From Rugamonas violacea (GTDB lineage Bacteria > Pseudomonadota > Gammaproteobacteria > Burkholderiales > Burkholderiaceae_D), in contig NZ_JAEMNU010000001.1 of NCBI RefSeq assembly GCF_016461825.1, forward strand, positions 1-39,009: 39,009 nt of DNA. Reading direction: 5' to 3'. Numbering within the stretch: the stretch's first letter is position 1; every line of letters starts with the position of its first letter. Shown here in pieces: positions 23,543-32,835 of the stretch. The position numbers were made by a program, and so were the translations under genes. The notes beneath the pieces are model-generated. The model was not told the origin of the DNA and made no database searches. It was given only the letters and a program-made list of their open reading frames with translations.

Positions 23543-26290
23543 ATGGTTTTCAAAGAAAAGAAGAGCGTTCGTTCTGTTCGCATCGCGCTGGGCGTATTGG
23601 CCGGCACCGTGTTGATCGCCGGCCAGGTCGGCGCTGAGGAGCAACAAGTTCAACGGGTCGAAATCACCGGCTCGAGCATCAAACGCATCCAGGTCGAAGG
23701 CGCGCTGCCGGTGCAGCGCCTGACCCAGGAAGCCATCGCCAAGACCGGCGCCACCTCGATCGCCGAGCTGATCCAGGCGTTGCCGGCGATGCAGGGCTTC
23801 ACCATCGCCGCCGTCGCCGCCGGCACCAACTCGGGCGGCCGCGTCTCCGCCTCGATCCACAATCTGGGCGAGGAATACACCCTGGTGCTGCTCGACGGCC
23901 GCCGCATCGCGCCGCAGGGCGACGGCAACGGCGTCAACCTGAACGCCATTCCGATGAGCGCGGTGGAGAGCGTCGAGATCCTGCTCGACGGCGCCTCGGC
24001 CCTGTACGGCTCGGACGCCATCGCCGGCGTCATCAACTTCATCCTGAAGAAAAACCTGCAGGGTGGCAGCGCCGAGGCCAGCTACGGCTCGCCGACCGAC
24101 AGCCGCGCCGGGCAGAACTACAACGCCAGCCTGACCTACGGCATCGGCAACCTGCAGGAAGACCGCTTCAACATCCTGGCCACCTACCGCCACGACGAGG
24201 CCGCGCCGGTCAAGTCGGGCGACCGCAGCTTCGCCAAGACCTCGTACATCCCGTTCAGCAAGGGCGGCACCAACTACATCTACGACCGCACCAGCCCGTC
24301 GACGGTGCCGGCCAACGTGTCGCTGACCTTCAACGGCGGCCTGCCGTCGATCGGCTTCTCGCCCTACCTGAACAAGAACGGCAAGTGCCCGACGCTGAAC
24401 TTCGTCAGCCTGGCCAACACCCCGACCACCAACAACTGCGCCTACGACTTCGTCGCCGCCGTCGAGATCGTGCCGGAATACAAGCGCGACAACTTCTTCA
24501 CCAAGGGCACCTTCAAGGCCACCAACGACATCACCTTGTTCGCCGAGGCCGCGTTGGGCCGCATGGACCTGACCGCGCGCATCGCGCCGAACGTGGCGCC
24601 GTTCACGATCGTCAAGGACTCCGACCTGTTCCGCAACAACGTGGCGCCGTACCTGACGCCTGCCCAGGCCAACAACATCAAGAGCATGTCGGGCCAGTAC
24701 CGCACCGCCGACTGGGGTAGCCGCGACAGCCAGACCATCACCGACACCACCCATGTGGTGGTCGGCGCCGAAGGCGATGTCGGCGCGTGGAACTTCAACA
24801 CCGGCCTGACCTGGTCGCGCAACAAGATCGACGAGCGCTATGTCGGCGGTTACATGCTCGACGCCGAGTTCCGCGACATGCTGGCCAAGCGCGCCTTCGA
24901 TCCGTTCGCGCCACTGGGCCAGCAGAGCGACGCCACCAAGGCGCTGATCGCCAAGTCGATCTTCCACGGCTCGATCCGCGAGGCCTCGACCACGTTGAAG
25001 GGCATCGACGGCCATGGCTCGCGCGAGCTGTTCGAGCTGCCGGGCGGCGCCGCCAGCATCGGCCTGGGCGGCGACTACCGCCAGTTCAAGTACAAGCAGA
25101 CGCCGTCCGACGCGGCCGACGACGGCATGATCTACAACCTGAGCGCACCGGCGGCCTATGACATGACCCGCACCACTTACGGCGCCTTCGCCGAGTTGTC
25201 GGCGCCGCTGACCAAGGAGCTGGAGCTGACTTTGGCCGGTCGCTACGACAGCGTGTCGGCGATCGACAGCGCGCTGGAACAGCGCAAGGTCGGCAAGAAG
25301 GAGACCGGCAACACCTACAAGGTCTCGGCCCGCTGGACGCCGATCAAGACCTTGCTGCTGCGCGGCTCCTACGGCACCGGCTTCAAGGCCCCGGGCATGC
25401 TCGACATCGCCCAGCCGCTGGTGGCCGCCGGTGTCACCGCCAACAGCTACGAGTGCCCGATCGCCAGCAACGAGTTCTGCAAACCGGGCCGCGGACAGTA
25501 TCCGGTGGTCTCCGGCGGCAACGAGGAGCTGCGTCCCGAGCGGTCCAAGCAGTACACGCTGGGCTTCCGCATCGAGCCGAACGCCAGCTTCACCTTCGGC
25601 GCCGACCTGTGGAGCGTGAAGATGACCGACCAGGTGTCGTCGGTCAGCGAGCAGCAGATCTTCGGCGATCCGGTCAAGTTCCGCAGCCTGTTCACCACCT
25701 TCAAGGAAGTGGCGACCGGCAACGTCTACTGGGCCAAGAAAACCCAGCGCATCAACATCGGCAAGAGCGAAAACCGGGGTATCGACTATGATCTGGTGGC
25801 GCGCCATCGCTTCTCGTTCGGCAATTTCACCGCGACCATGAACGGCACTTACCTGATGAAGTCGGACTACACCGCGCCGGGCACCGACAACCAGTGGACC
25901 AACAGCCTGAACGTGTTCGGCATCGACAACGCGGTGGCCTTCCGCCACATCGTGCGTACCGCCGGCTCGCTCGAAACCGGCGCGCTGACCAACACGTTGA
26001 CGATGAACTACCGCAACGGCTACGAGGATGCCGATACCTCGGTGCGCAACCTGACCACGAACAAGAACGAGAACCTGCGCCTGCACGTGCCTTCGTACAT
26101 CACCTTCGATTGGCAGGGTCGCTACATGTTCACCAAGACCGCCTCGCTGCGCGCCGGCATCAAGAACCTGTTGAACCGCGAACCGCCGCTGTCGCTGCGC
26201 GCCTCGTCGGGCCACCAGGTTGGTTACGATGCCCGCTATGCCGATCCGATGCTGCGTACCTTCTACGTCACCGGCAACATGCAGTTCTAA
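23543..26290 (+). CDS. TonB-dependent receptor, tandem copy 1
   Basis: 915 residues. A signal peptide (ALGVLAGTVLIAGQVGA) is followed by a TonB-box-like VQRVEITGSSIKR, a plug domain (GATSIAELIQALPAMQGFT, TLVLLDGRRIAP, SVEILLDGASALYGSDAIAG, VINFILKK), then the barrel ending NLLNREPPLSL, RTFYVTGNMQF. Two cysteine pairs in extracellular-type segments (KCPTLNF...NNCAYDF and ECPIASNEFCKPG) are kept in all three copies and may form disulfides. GGGAG lies 7 bp before the ATG. It imports an unidentified ligand across the outer membrane; the upstream Fur-controlled redox operon suggests but does not prove an iron chelate. Confidence 0.92.
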   Translation: MVFKEKKSVRSVRIALGVLAGTVLIAGQVGAEEQQVQRVEITGSSIKRIQVEGALPVQRLTQEAIAKTGATSIAELIQALPAMQGFTIAAVAAGTNSGGRVSASIHNLGEEYTLVLLDGRRIAPQGDGNGVNLNAIPMSAVESVEILLDGASALYGSDAIAGVINFILKKNLQGGSAEASYGSPTDSRAGQNYNASLTYGIGNLQEDRFNILATYRHDEAAPVKSGDRSFAKTSYIPFSKGGTNYIYDRTSPSTVPANVSLTFNGGLPSIGFSPYLNKNGKCPTLNFVSLANTPTTNNCAYDFVAAVEIVPEYKRDNFFTKGTFKATNDITLFAEAALGRMDLTARIAPNVAPFTIVKDSDLFRNNVAPYLTPAQANNIKSMSGQYRTADWGSRDSQTITDTTHVVVGAEGDVGAWNFNTGLTWSRNKIDERYVGGYMLDAEFRDMLAKRAFDPFAPLGQQSDATKALIAKSIFHGSIREASTTLKGIDGHGSRELFELPGGAASIGLGGDYRQFKYKQTPSDAADDGMIYNLSAPAAYDMTRTTYGAFAELSAPLTKELELTLAGRYDSVSAIDSALEQRKVGKKETGNTYKVSARWTPIKTLLLRGSYGTGFKAPGMLDIAQPLVAAGVTANSYECPIASNEFCKPGRGQYPVVSGGNEELRPERSKQYTLGFRIEPNASFTFGADLWSVKMTDQVSSVSEQQIFGDPVKFRSLFTTFKEVATGNVYWAKKTQRINIGKSENRGIDYDLVARHRFSFGNFTATMNGTYLMKSDYTAPGTDNQWTNSLNVFGIDNAVAFRHIVRTAGSLETGALTNTLTMNYRNGYEDADTSVRNLTTNKNENLRLHVPSYITFDWQGRYMFTKTASLRAGIKNLLNREPPLSLRASSGHQVGYDARYADPMLRTFYVTGNMQF

Positions 26291-26312
26291 TCGCTGAGTT
26301 GTTCTAGCACCC

Positions 26313-26346
26313 AGCCCCGGCCGCTCGCGCGACCGGGGCTTTTTTT
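26313..26346 (+). terminator. Intrinsic terminator of receptor 1
   Basis: AGCCCCGG (26313-26320) pairs with CCGGGGCT (26333-26340), followed by a T run to 26346, 22 bp after the stop codon. Confidence 0.9.
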
Positions 26347-26545
26347 CGCCCCGTGTCGCCGCGCCAGGGTGTGGTAAATGCAATAATGTTGTTTTTTGAT
26401 GCAATGTTGTTGTAAATAATAGACATATAAAATTCCGCCAATGTGATTATTTGTCGATTAATATTTCTATATTGTGCATTTATTTCGAATTTATCATGTT
26501 TGAACTTATTTTGTGGTAAAAATGCAAACTAAAAAAGGAAACTCG

Positions 26546-26574
26546 TTTACACACCGTGACAAAGACATTACATA
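26546..26574 (+). promoter_or_regulatory. Promoter of TonB receptor 2
   Basis: TTTACA (26546-26551), 17 bp, TACATA (26569-26574). 26347-26545 is AT-rich, with ATGTTTGAACTTATTTTGT shared almost exactly with unit 3, and holds no gene. Confidence 0.75.
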
Positions 26575-26587
26575 ATCGTTCGCTGTT

Positions 26588-26737
26588 GAGCAATAGGGTG
26601 GTTTTTTCACACCGTGCCCTCTTTCTAGTCATTACGCCGTATCGCATCCGCTGGCGCCTTAGCCCACAGAATGAGGTCGGCATGGCGAGGCGGACGCATC
26701 CACCCAGGTCACCCCCCAGGCGGCACGACTATTGCTC
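26588..26737 (+). promoter_or_regulatory. Structured 5' leader candidate, receptor 2
   Basis: GAGCAATA (26588-26595) and TATTGCTC (26730-26737) are perfectly complementary over 8 bp and enclose about 134 nt. The second arm ends 35 nt before the ATG, directly before the TTATTCACACATCGGGAGTA ribosome-binding region common to the array. Confidence 0.45.
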
Positions 26738-26772
26738 TCGACAATGTTATTCACACATCGGGAGTACTCTGA

Positions 26773-29523
26773 ATGGTTTTTCAAGAAAAGATTGGCGTTC
26801 GTTCGGTTCGCGTCGCACTGAGCCTGTTGGCAGGTACTGTGATGATGGCCGGCCAGGTCCGCGCTGAAGAGCAACAAGTTCAACGGGTCGAAATCACCGG
26901 CTCGAGCATCAAACGCATCCAGGTGGAAGGCGCGTTGCCAGTGCAACGCCTGAGCCAGGAAGCCATCGCCAGGACCGGCGCGACCAACGTCGCCGAGCTG
27001 ATCCAGGCGCTGCCGGCGATGCAGGGCTTCACCATCGCCGCCGTCGCCGCCGGCTCCGATTCGGGCGGCGCGGTCAACGCCTCGATCCACAACATCGGCG
27101 CCGACTACACCCTGGTGCTGCTCGACGGCCGCCGCCTGGCGCCATCGCGTGCCGGCAGCGCGGTCAACCTGAACTCCATCCCGATGAGCGCGATCGAACG
27201 CGTCGAGATCCTGACCGACGGCGCCTCGGCCCTGTACGGTTCGGACGCCATCGCCGGCGTGATCAACTTCATCCTGAAAAAGAACTACCAGGGCAAGAGC
27301 GTCGAAGCGACCTACAGCTCGCCGACCGACAGCCGTGCCGGCCAGTCGCATGACTTCAGCCTGGCCTATGGTTTCGGTAACCTGGAAGAGGACCGCTTCA
27401 ACGTCCTGGCGACCTACCGCCACGACGAGTCGGCGCCGGTCAAAGCCACCGACCGCAACTTCGCCAAGACCGCCTACATCCCGTTCACCAGCAACGGCAC
27501 CAACTACATCTACGACCGCACCAGCGTCGGCACCGTGCCGGCCAACGTCACCGTGACCTTCAAGGACCAGACGGCGATCGCCTTCAGCCCTTACCTGAAG
27601 GCCAACGGCAACTGCCCGGCGCGCAACGTGATCAGCCTGTCGAACGACGCGACGACGGCCAACTGCGCCTTCGACTTCGTCTCGACGGTGGAAATCGTGC
27701 CGCAGAACAAACGCGACAGCTTCTTCACCAAGGGCACCTTCAAGGCCACCGACGAGATCGAACTGTACGCCGAACTGGCCTTGTCGCGCCTCGACCTGAC
27801 CGCCCGCATCGCGCCGGTCACCGCGCCGTTCAGCATCGCCACCTCGTCGGCCTACTACAGCAAGAATGTGCAGCCCTACCTGACCCCGGCCCAGGCCGCC
27901 AACGTCGCCAAGGTGTCGGGCAGCTACCGCGCCTTCGACTGGGGCACCCGCGACAGCCAGACGCTGACCAACTCGACCCACTTCGTCACCGGCGCCAAAG
28001 GCGAAATCGGCGCCTGGAGCTTTGACAGCGGCCTGACCTGGTCGCGCAGCAAAGCCGAAGACCGCTACGTCGGCGGCTACGTGCTGGACAAAGAGTTCCG
28101 CAATATGCTGGCCACCAACGCCTTCGACCCGTTCGCGCCGATCGGCAACCAAAGCGATGCGACCAAGGCGAAGATTGCCAACTCGGTGTTCCACGGCACC
28201 GTGCGCGAAGCTTCGACGACGCTGAAGGGTGTCGACCTGCACGGTTCGCGCGAACTGTTCAGCCTGCCGGGCGGCAACTCCAGCCTCGGCCTGGGCGCCG
28301 ACCTGCGCGAATACAGCTTCAAGCAGAACGCTTCCGACGCGGCCAACAACGGCTTGATCTACAACTTCGATCCGGCCCCGGCCTACGACCTGACGCGCAA
28401 ATCCTACGGCGCCTTCGCCGAGTTGCTGGCACCGCTGACCAAGGAGCTCGAATTGAGCCTGGCCGGCCGCTATGACACCTTCGGCAAGGTCGACGACGGC
28501 GTCTTGAACCGCAGCATCGGCGAGAAGCAGTCGTCCAGCACCTACAAGGTGTCGGCGCGCTGGCAGCCAACCAAGACCACGCTGCTGCGCGGCTCCTACG
28601 GCACCGGCTTCAAGGCCCCTGGTCTGCTCGACCTCGGTCAGCCGCTGGTCAACGCCGGCGTCACGGCGACCAGCTACAAGTGCCCACCGCTGGGTCAGCC
28701 GGCACTGTGCAAACCGGGCACCTCGCAGTACCCGGTGCTGGAAGGCGGCAATGAGAACCTGCGTCCGGAAAAATCCAAGCAGTTCTCGGTCGGCTTCCGT
28801 GTCGAGCCTAGCGCCGCGTTCTCCTTCGGCGCCGACCTGTGGGACGTGAAGATGACCGACGCCGTTTCGGGCGTCACCGAAGCGCAGATCTTCCTCGACC
28901 CGGTCAAGTTCCGCAGCCTGTTCACCACCTACACCGAACCGGCCACCGGCGACACCTACTACGCCATCAAGAAGCTGTCGGTCAACATCGGCCAGACCCA
29001 CAACCGGGGTATCGACTATGACCTGGTGGGCCGCCACCGCTTCGACTTCGGCAACCTGACCGCCAACCTGTCGGGCACCTACCTGATGAAGTCGGAATAC
29101 ACCAAGGCCGGCAGCGCCGACGAATGGACCTCCTCGCTGAACTTCTTCGGCACGGACGACAATGTGGCCTTCCGCCACATCGTGCGCGCCCAGGCGACGC
29201 TCGACACCGGCGCACTGAGCAACTCGTTGACGATGAACTACCGCAACGGTTACACCGATGCGGAGGCGAAAGTGCGCAACCTGGCCACCAACCTGGACGA
29301 CAAAAAATTCCGTCTGCAAGTGCCGTCGCACATCACCTTCGACTGGCAAGGTCGCTACGCCTTCACCAAGACCGCCGCCGTGCGCGTCGGCGTGAAGAAC
29401 CTGCTGAACCGCGAACCGCCGCTGTCGCTGCGCGCCTCGTCGGGCCACCAGGTCGGCTTCGATCCGCGTTACGCCGATCCGATGCTGCGTACCTTCTACA
29501 TGACCGGCAACGTGCAGTTCTAA
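26773..29523 (+). CDS. TonB-dependent receptor, tandem copy 2
   Basis: 916 residues with the same architecture as copy 1: signal peptide (LSLLAGTVMMAGQVRA), VQRVEITGSSIKR TonB-box region, plug (ATNVAELIQALPAMQGFT, ERVEILTDGASALYGSDAIA) and barrel ending RTFYMTGNVQF. Differences from the neighbours cluster in the predicted loops, for example KQNASDAANNGLIYNFDPA and the PLGQPAL insert between the second cysteine pair (KCPPLGQPALCKPG). That fits loop diversification for related ligands. It has its own promoter and terminator, so the copies can be expressed separately. Confidence 0.92.
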   Translation: MVFQEKIGVRSVRVALSLLAGTVMMAGQVRAEEQQVQRVEITGSSIKRIQVEGALPVQRLSQEAIARTGATNVAELIQALPAMQGFTIAAVAAGSDSGGAVNASIHNIGADYTLVLLDGRRLAPSRAGSAVNLNSIPMSAIERVEILTDGASALYGSDAIAGVINFILKKNYQGKSVEATYSSPTDSRAGQSHDFSLAYGFGNLEEDRFNVLATYRHDESAPVKATDRNFAKTAYIPFTSNGTNYIYDRTSVGTVPANVTVTFKDQTAIAFSPYLKANGNCPARNVISLSNDATTANCAFDFVSTVEIVPQNKRDSFFTKGTFKATDEIELYAELALSRLDLTARIAPVTAPFSIATSSAYYSKNVQPYLTPAQAANVAKVSGSYRAFDWGTRDSQTLTNSTHFVTGAKGEIGAWSFDSGLTWSRSKAEDRYVGGYVLDKEFRNMLATNAFDPFAPIGNQSDATKAKIANSVFHGTVREASTTLKGVDLHGSRELFSLPGGNSSLGLGADLREYSFKQNASDAANNGLIYNFDPAPAYDLTRKSYGAFAELLAPLTKELELSLAGRYDTFGKVDDGVLNRSIGEKQSSSTYKVSARWQPTKTTLLRGSYGTGFKAPGLLDLGQPLVNAGVTATSYKCPPLGQPALCKPGTSQYPVLEGGNENLRPEKSKQFSVGFRVEPSAAFSFGADLWDVKMTDAVSGVTEAQIFLDPVKFRSLFTTYTEPATGDTYYAIKKLSVNIGQTHNRGIDYDLVGRHRFDFGNLTANLSGTYLMKSEYTKAGSADEWTSSLNFFGTDDNVAFRHIVRAQATLDTGALSNSLTMNYRNGYTDAEAKVRNLATNLDDKKFRLQVPSHITFDWQGRYAFTKTAAVRVGVKNLLNREPPLSLRASSGHQVGFDPRYADPMLRTFYMTGNVQF

Positions 29524-29542
29524 GCACCCGCTGGTAGGACAG

Positions 29543-29578
29543 AAAGCCCCGGCCGCCCAGGTTGCCGGGGCTTTTTTT
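29543..29578. terminator. Intrinsic terminator of receptor 2
   Basis: AAAGCCCCGGC (29543-29553) pairs with GCCGGGGCTTT (29564-29574), followed by T to 29578, 19 bp after the stop codon. Confidence 0.9.
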
Positions 29579-29774
29579 CGCCCCGCGTTGTGTGGAAATA
29601 CAACGGCGCCCAATACACTATTTCCGCCAATTCGGCTGTTGTAAATAATTAACAAATATAGTTCTTTGAAATGCGAATACTGACGCTCCATGTTCCGTGG
29701 AAATTTCATTTCGCCAAACTTGTTATGTTTGTACTTATTTTGTATCTAAAATGCAAACGAAATGGCGAAAAGCG

Positions 29775-29803
29775 TTTACACAATGTGACAAAGAAGTTAC
29801 ATA
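29775..29803 (+). promoter_or_regulatory. Promoter of TonB receptor 3
   Basis: TTTACA (29775-29780), 17 bp, TACATA (29798-29803), nearly identical to unit 2 through the spacer (GTGACAAAG shared). 29579-29774 is AT-rich and holds no gene. Confidence 0.75.
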
Positions 29804-29816
29804 ATTGCCCGCTGTT

Positions 29817-29966
29817 GAGCAATAGGGTGGTTTTTTCACACCGTGTCCTCTTCCTTGTCACCACTCCGCATCGCATCCGCTGGCGCCTTTGCCCACAGAA
29901 TGACGTCGGGACGGCGAGGCGGACGTAGTCATCCCAGGTTTATCCCAGGCGGTACGGCTATTGCTC
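29817..29966 (+). promoter_or_regulatory. Structured 5' leader candidate, receptor 3
   Basis: GAGCAATA (29817-29824) and TATTGCTC (29959-29966) repeat the complementary arms of units 1 and 2, 34 nt before the ATG. The enclosed sequence is very close to unit 2. Confidence 0.45.
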
Positions 29967-30000
29967 TCGACAATGTTATTCACACATCGGGAGTACTTGA

Positions 30001-32751
30001 ATGGTTTTGCAACAAAAGATTGGCGTTCGTTCGGTTCGCCTCGCCCTGAGCGTATTGGCAGGCACCGTGATGATCGCCGGCCAGGTCCGCGCTGAAGAGC
30101 AACAGATTCAAAAAGTCGAAATCACCGGTTCGAGCATCAAGCGTATCGCCGTCGAAGGCGCGCTGCCGGTGCAGCGCCTGTCGCAGGAAGCCATCGCCAA
30201 ATCGGGCGCCACCAACGTCGCCGACCTGATCCAGGCCCTGCCGGCGATGCAGGGCTTCACCATCGCCGCCACCGCCGCCGGCTCCAATTCGGGCGGCCGC
30301 GTCTCGGCCTCGATCCACAACATCGGCGAGCAATACACCCTGGTCCTGCTCGACGGCCGCCGCATCGCGCCGTCCGACTCGGGCAGCACGATCAACCTGA
30401 ATTCGATCCCGATGAGCGCCGTCGAGCGCGTCGAGATCCTGACCGACGGCGCCTCGGCCCTGTACGGCTCGGACGCCATCGCCGGCGTCATCAACTTCAT
30501 CCTGAAGAAGAACCAGCGCGGCGGCATCGTCGAGGCGACCTACAACACCCCGACCGACAGCCGCAAGGGCCAGTCCTACAACACCAGCATCACCTACGGC
30601 GCCGGCAACCTGGAAGACGACCGCTTCAACATCATCGCCAGCTACCGCCACGACGAGACCGGCCCGATCAAGGCGACCGACCGCGATTTCGCCAAGACCG
30701 CCTACATCCCGTTCAGCAACAATGGCAACAACTACATCTACGACCGCACCAGCCCGGTCACCGTGCCGGCCAACGTCGCCGTGGTGTACAAGGGCGACCA
30801 GCCGTCGTCGAGCTTCAGCCCCTACCTGCTGAAGAACGGCAACTGCCCGGCGCTCAGCTACGCCAGCCTGTCGAACAACGCCAACTCGCGCAACTGCTCG
30901 TTCGACTTCGCCTCGACCGTCGAGATCGTGCCGCAAAACAAGCGCGACAGCTTCTTCACCAAGGCCACCTTCAAGGCCACCGACGACATCGCCGTCTTCG
31001 CCGAAGTGGCCCTGTCGCGCTACGACATGACCGCGCGCATCGCGCCGAACACGGCGCCGTTCACCATCGACACCAAGTCGGCGCTGTTCGCCAACAACGT
31101 GCTGCCCTTCCTGACGCCGGCCCAGGCGGCCGACGTGGCCAAGGTCTCGGGCACCTACCGCACCTACGACTGGGGCACCCGCGACGCGCAAACCGTGACC
31201 GACTCCAACCACCTGGTGCTGGGCGCCGACGGCGAGATCGGCGCCTGGAGCTTCGGCACCGGCCTGACCTGGTCGCAGAACAAGATCGAGGAACGCTATG
31301 TCGGCGGCTACGTCCGCAGCAAGGAGTTCAAGTCGATGCTGGCCACCGCCGCCTTCGATCCGTTCGCGCTGATCGGCGGCCAGAGCGGCGCCACCAAGAG
31401 CCTGATCGAGAACTCGAAGTTCGTCGGCACGCTGCGCGAGGCCTCGACCACGCTGCGCGGCATCGACGCGCACGGTTCGCGCGAGGTGTTCACCCTGCCG
31501 GGCGGCGCCGCCAACATCGGCCTGGGCGCCGACTACCGCAAGTACAGCTTCAAGCAGACGCCGGCCGCCGCCGCCGTCAACAACGAGATCTACAACGTCA
31601 GCGCGCCGGGCGCCTACGACATGAGCCGCAACAGCTACGGCCTGTTCAGTGAATTGATCGCCCCGGTGACCAAGGAACTGGAACTGAGCATGGGCGTGCG
31701 CTACGACGCCATCGGCGCGATCGACGACGACCTGGCCCACCGCACGGTCGGCCAGAAGCAGTCGGCCGGCACCTACAAGGTGTCGGCCCGCTGGCAGCCG
31801 GCCAAGACCGTGCTGGTGCGCGGTTCCTACGGCACCGGCTTCAAGGCGCCGAGCATGTTGGAACTGGCCCAGCCGCTGGTCAGCGCCGGCGTCACCGCCT
31901 CGGTGCACGACTGCCCGATCGCCGACAAGGTGCTGTGCCGTCCGGGCGTGGTGCAGTACAACAAGATGTCGGTCGGCAACGAGAACCTGAAGCCGGAGAA
32001 ATCCAAGCAGTACTCGATCGGTTTCCGCTACGAGCCGAGCTCGGCCTTCACCATCGGCGCCGACCTGTGGGACGTGCGCATCAAGGATGCCGTCGACGCC
32101 GTCAGCGAAACGTTGATCTTCAACGATCCGGTCAAGTACCGTTCCTTGTTGAGCACCTTCACCGAGCCGTCGACCGGCAACACCTACTGGGCCATGCAGT
32201 CGCCGCCGGTCAACCTGGGCGAGAAGCACAACCGCGGCATCGACTACGATCTGGTGGCACGCCATCGCCTCGGCTTCGGCAACCTGACCGCCAACCTGAG
32301 CGGCACCTACCTGATGAAGTCGGAATACACCGTGCCGGGCGACACCTCGGGCGCTTGGACCTCGAGCCTGAACTACTTCGGCGCGGATGACCAGGTCGCC
32401 TTCCGCCACGTCGTGCGCACCAGCCTGACGCTCGACACCGGCGCGCTGAGCAACACCTTGACGATGAACTACCGCAACGGCTACACCGACGCGGAAGCCT
32501 CCGTGCGCAACCTGGGCACCAACAAGAACGAGAAGATCCGTTTGCAGGTGCCGTCCTACATCACGCTGGACTGGCAGGGCCGCTTCATGGTCACCAAGAC
32601 CGCGTCGATCCGCGCCGGCATCAAGAACCTGTTGAACCGCGAACCGCCGCTGTCGCTGCGCAACTCGTCGGGCCACCAGGTCGGCTTCGATCCGCGCTAC
32701 GCCGATCCGATGCTGCGTACCTTCTACGTCACCGGCAACTACCAGTTCTAA
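30001..32751 (+). CDS. TonB-dependent receptor, tandem copy 3
   Basis: 916 residues: signal peptide (ALSVLAGTVMIAGQVRA), IQKVEITGSSIKR, plug (ATNVADLIQALPAMQGFT, VEILTDGASALYGSDAIAG) and barrel ending RTFYVTGNYQF. Both conserved cysteine pairs are kept (NCPALSY...RNCSFDF and DCPIADKVLCRPG). The barrel loops differ from copies 1 and 2 (for instance QTPAAAAVNNEIYNVSAPGA). GGGAGT and the upstream leader match the other units. It ends against the convergent hemP operon, sharing a terminator with it. Confidence 0.92.
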   Translation: MVLQQKIGVRSVRLALSVLAGTVMIAGQVRAEEQQIQKVEITGSSIKRIAVEGALPVQRLSQEAIAKSGATNVADLIQALPAMQGFTIAATAAGSNSGGRVSASIHNIGEQYTLVLLDGRRIAPSDSGSTINLNSIPMSAVERVEILTDGASALYGSDAIAGVINFILKKNQRGGIVEATYNTPTDSRKGQSYNTSITYGAGNLEDDRFNIIASYRHDETGPIKATDRDFAKTAYIPFSNNGNNYIYDRTSPVTVPANVAVVYKGDQPSSSFSPYLLKNGNCPALSYASLSNNANSRNCSFDFASTVEIVPQNKRDSFFTKATFKATDDIAVFAEVALSRYDMTARIAPNTAPFTIDTKSALFANNVLPFLTPAQAADVAKVSGTYRTYDWGTRDAQTVTDSNHLVLGADGEIGAWSFGTGLTWSQNKIEERYVGGYVRSKEFKSMLATAAFDPFALIGGQSGATKSLIENSKFVGTLREASTTLRGIDAHGSREVFTLPGGAANIGLGADYRKYSFKQTPAAAAVNNEIYNVSAPGAYDMSRNSYGLFSELIAPVTKELELSMGVRYDAIGAIDDDLAHRTVGQKQSAGTYKVSARWQPAKTVLVRGSYGTGFKAPSMLELAQPLVSAGVTASVHDCPIADKVLCRPGVVQYNKMSVGNENLKPEKSKQYSIGFRYEPSSAFTIGADLWDVRIKDAVDAVSETLIFNDPVKYRSLLSTFTEPSTGNTYWAMQSPPVNLGEKHNRGIDYDLVARHRLGFGNLTANLSGTYLMKSEYTVPGDTSGAWTSSLNYFGADDQVAFRHVVRTSLTLDTGALSNTLTMNYRNGYTDAEASVRNLGTNKNEKIRLQVPSYITLDWQGRFMVTKTASIRAGIKNLLNREPPLSLRNSSGHQVGFDPRYADPMLRTFYVTGNYQF

Positions 32752-32770
32752 GCGGCTAGCCGCTTGAACC

Positions 32771-32808
32771 AAAAAGCCCCGGCCGCTTGCGCGCCCGGGG
32801 CTTTTTTT
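32771..32808. terminator. Bidirectional terminator between receptor 3 and the hemP operon
   Basis: AAAAAGCCCCGG (32771-32782) pairs with CCGGGGCTTTTT (32795-32806), with T to 32808 on the plus strand and a T run on the minus strand from the A tract. It can stop both convergent transcripts. Confidence 0.9.
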
Positions 32809-32835
32809 CGTCGCTTCGAAGGCGCGGCTGGCGGC

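Larger units (their letters stand above)
23226..32810 (+). repeat. Tandem array of three paralogous TonB-receptor units
   Basis: Three units, each promoter, leader, receptor gene and terminator, follow one another head to tail. Units 2 and 3 are close relatives over promoter, leader and gene; unit 1 is more diverged and has a shorter leader. All three genes end in the same block (NREPPLSLR, SSGHQVG, RYADPMLRTFY). Repeated duplication by unequal recombination is the likely origin. Confidence 0.85.

Noticed and set aside
23226..30000. Fur boxes in front of the three tandem receptors
   Set aside because: No 7-1-7 Fur motif found in any of the three intergenic regions.
26556..30049. Similar small upstream frames in the leaders of receptors 2 and 3 (LLSNRVVFSHR peptides)
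   Set aside because: They start upstream of the predicted transcription start, diverge in frame near the end, and the similarity is explained by the recent duplication of the DNA.
23393..32772. Long open frames of about 930-1016 codons antisense to each TonB receptor (23393-26404, 26659-29709, 29980-32772)
   Set aside because: They mirror the receptors exactly, are Arg/Val/Gly/His-rich with no domain, and arise from GC-rich codon use. The sense strand has signal peptides, ribosome-binding sites and terminators.
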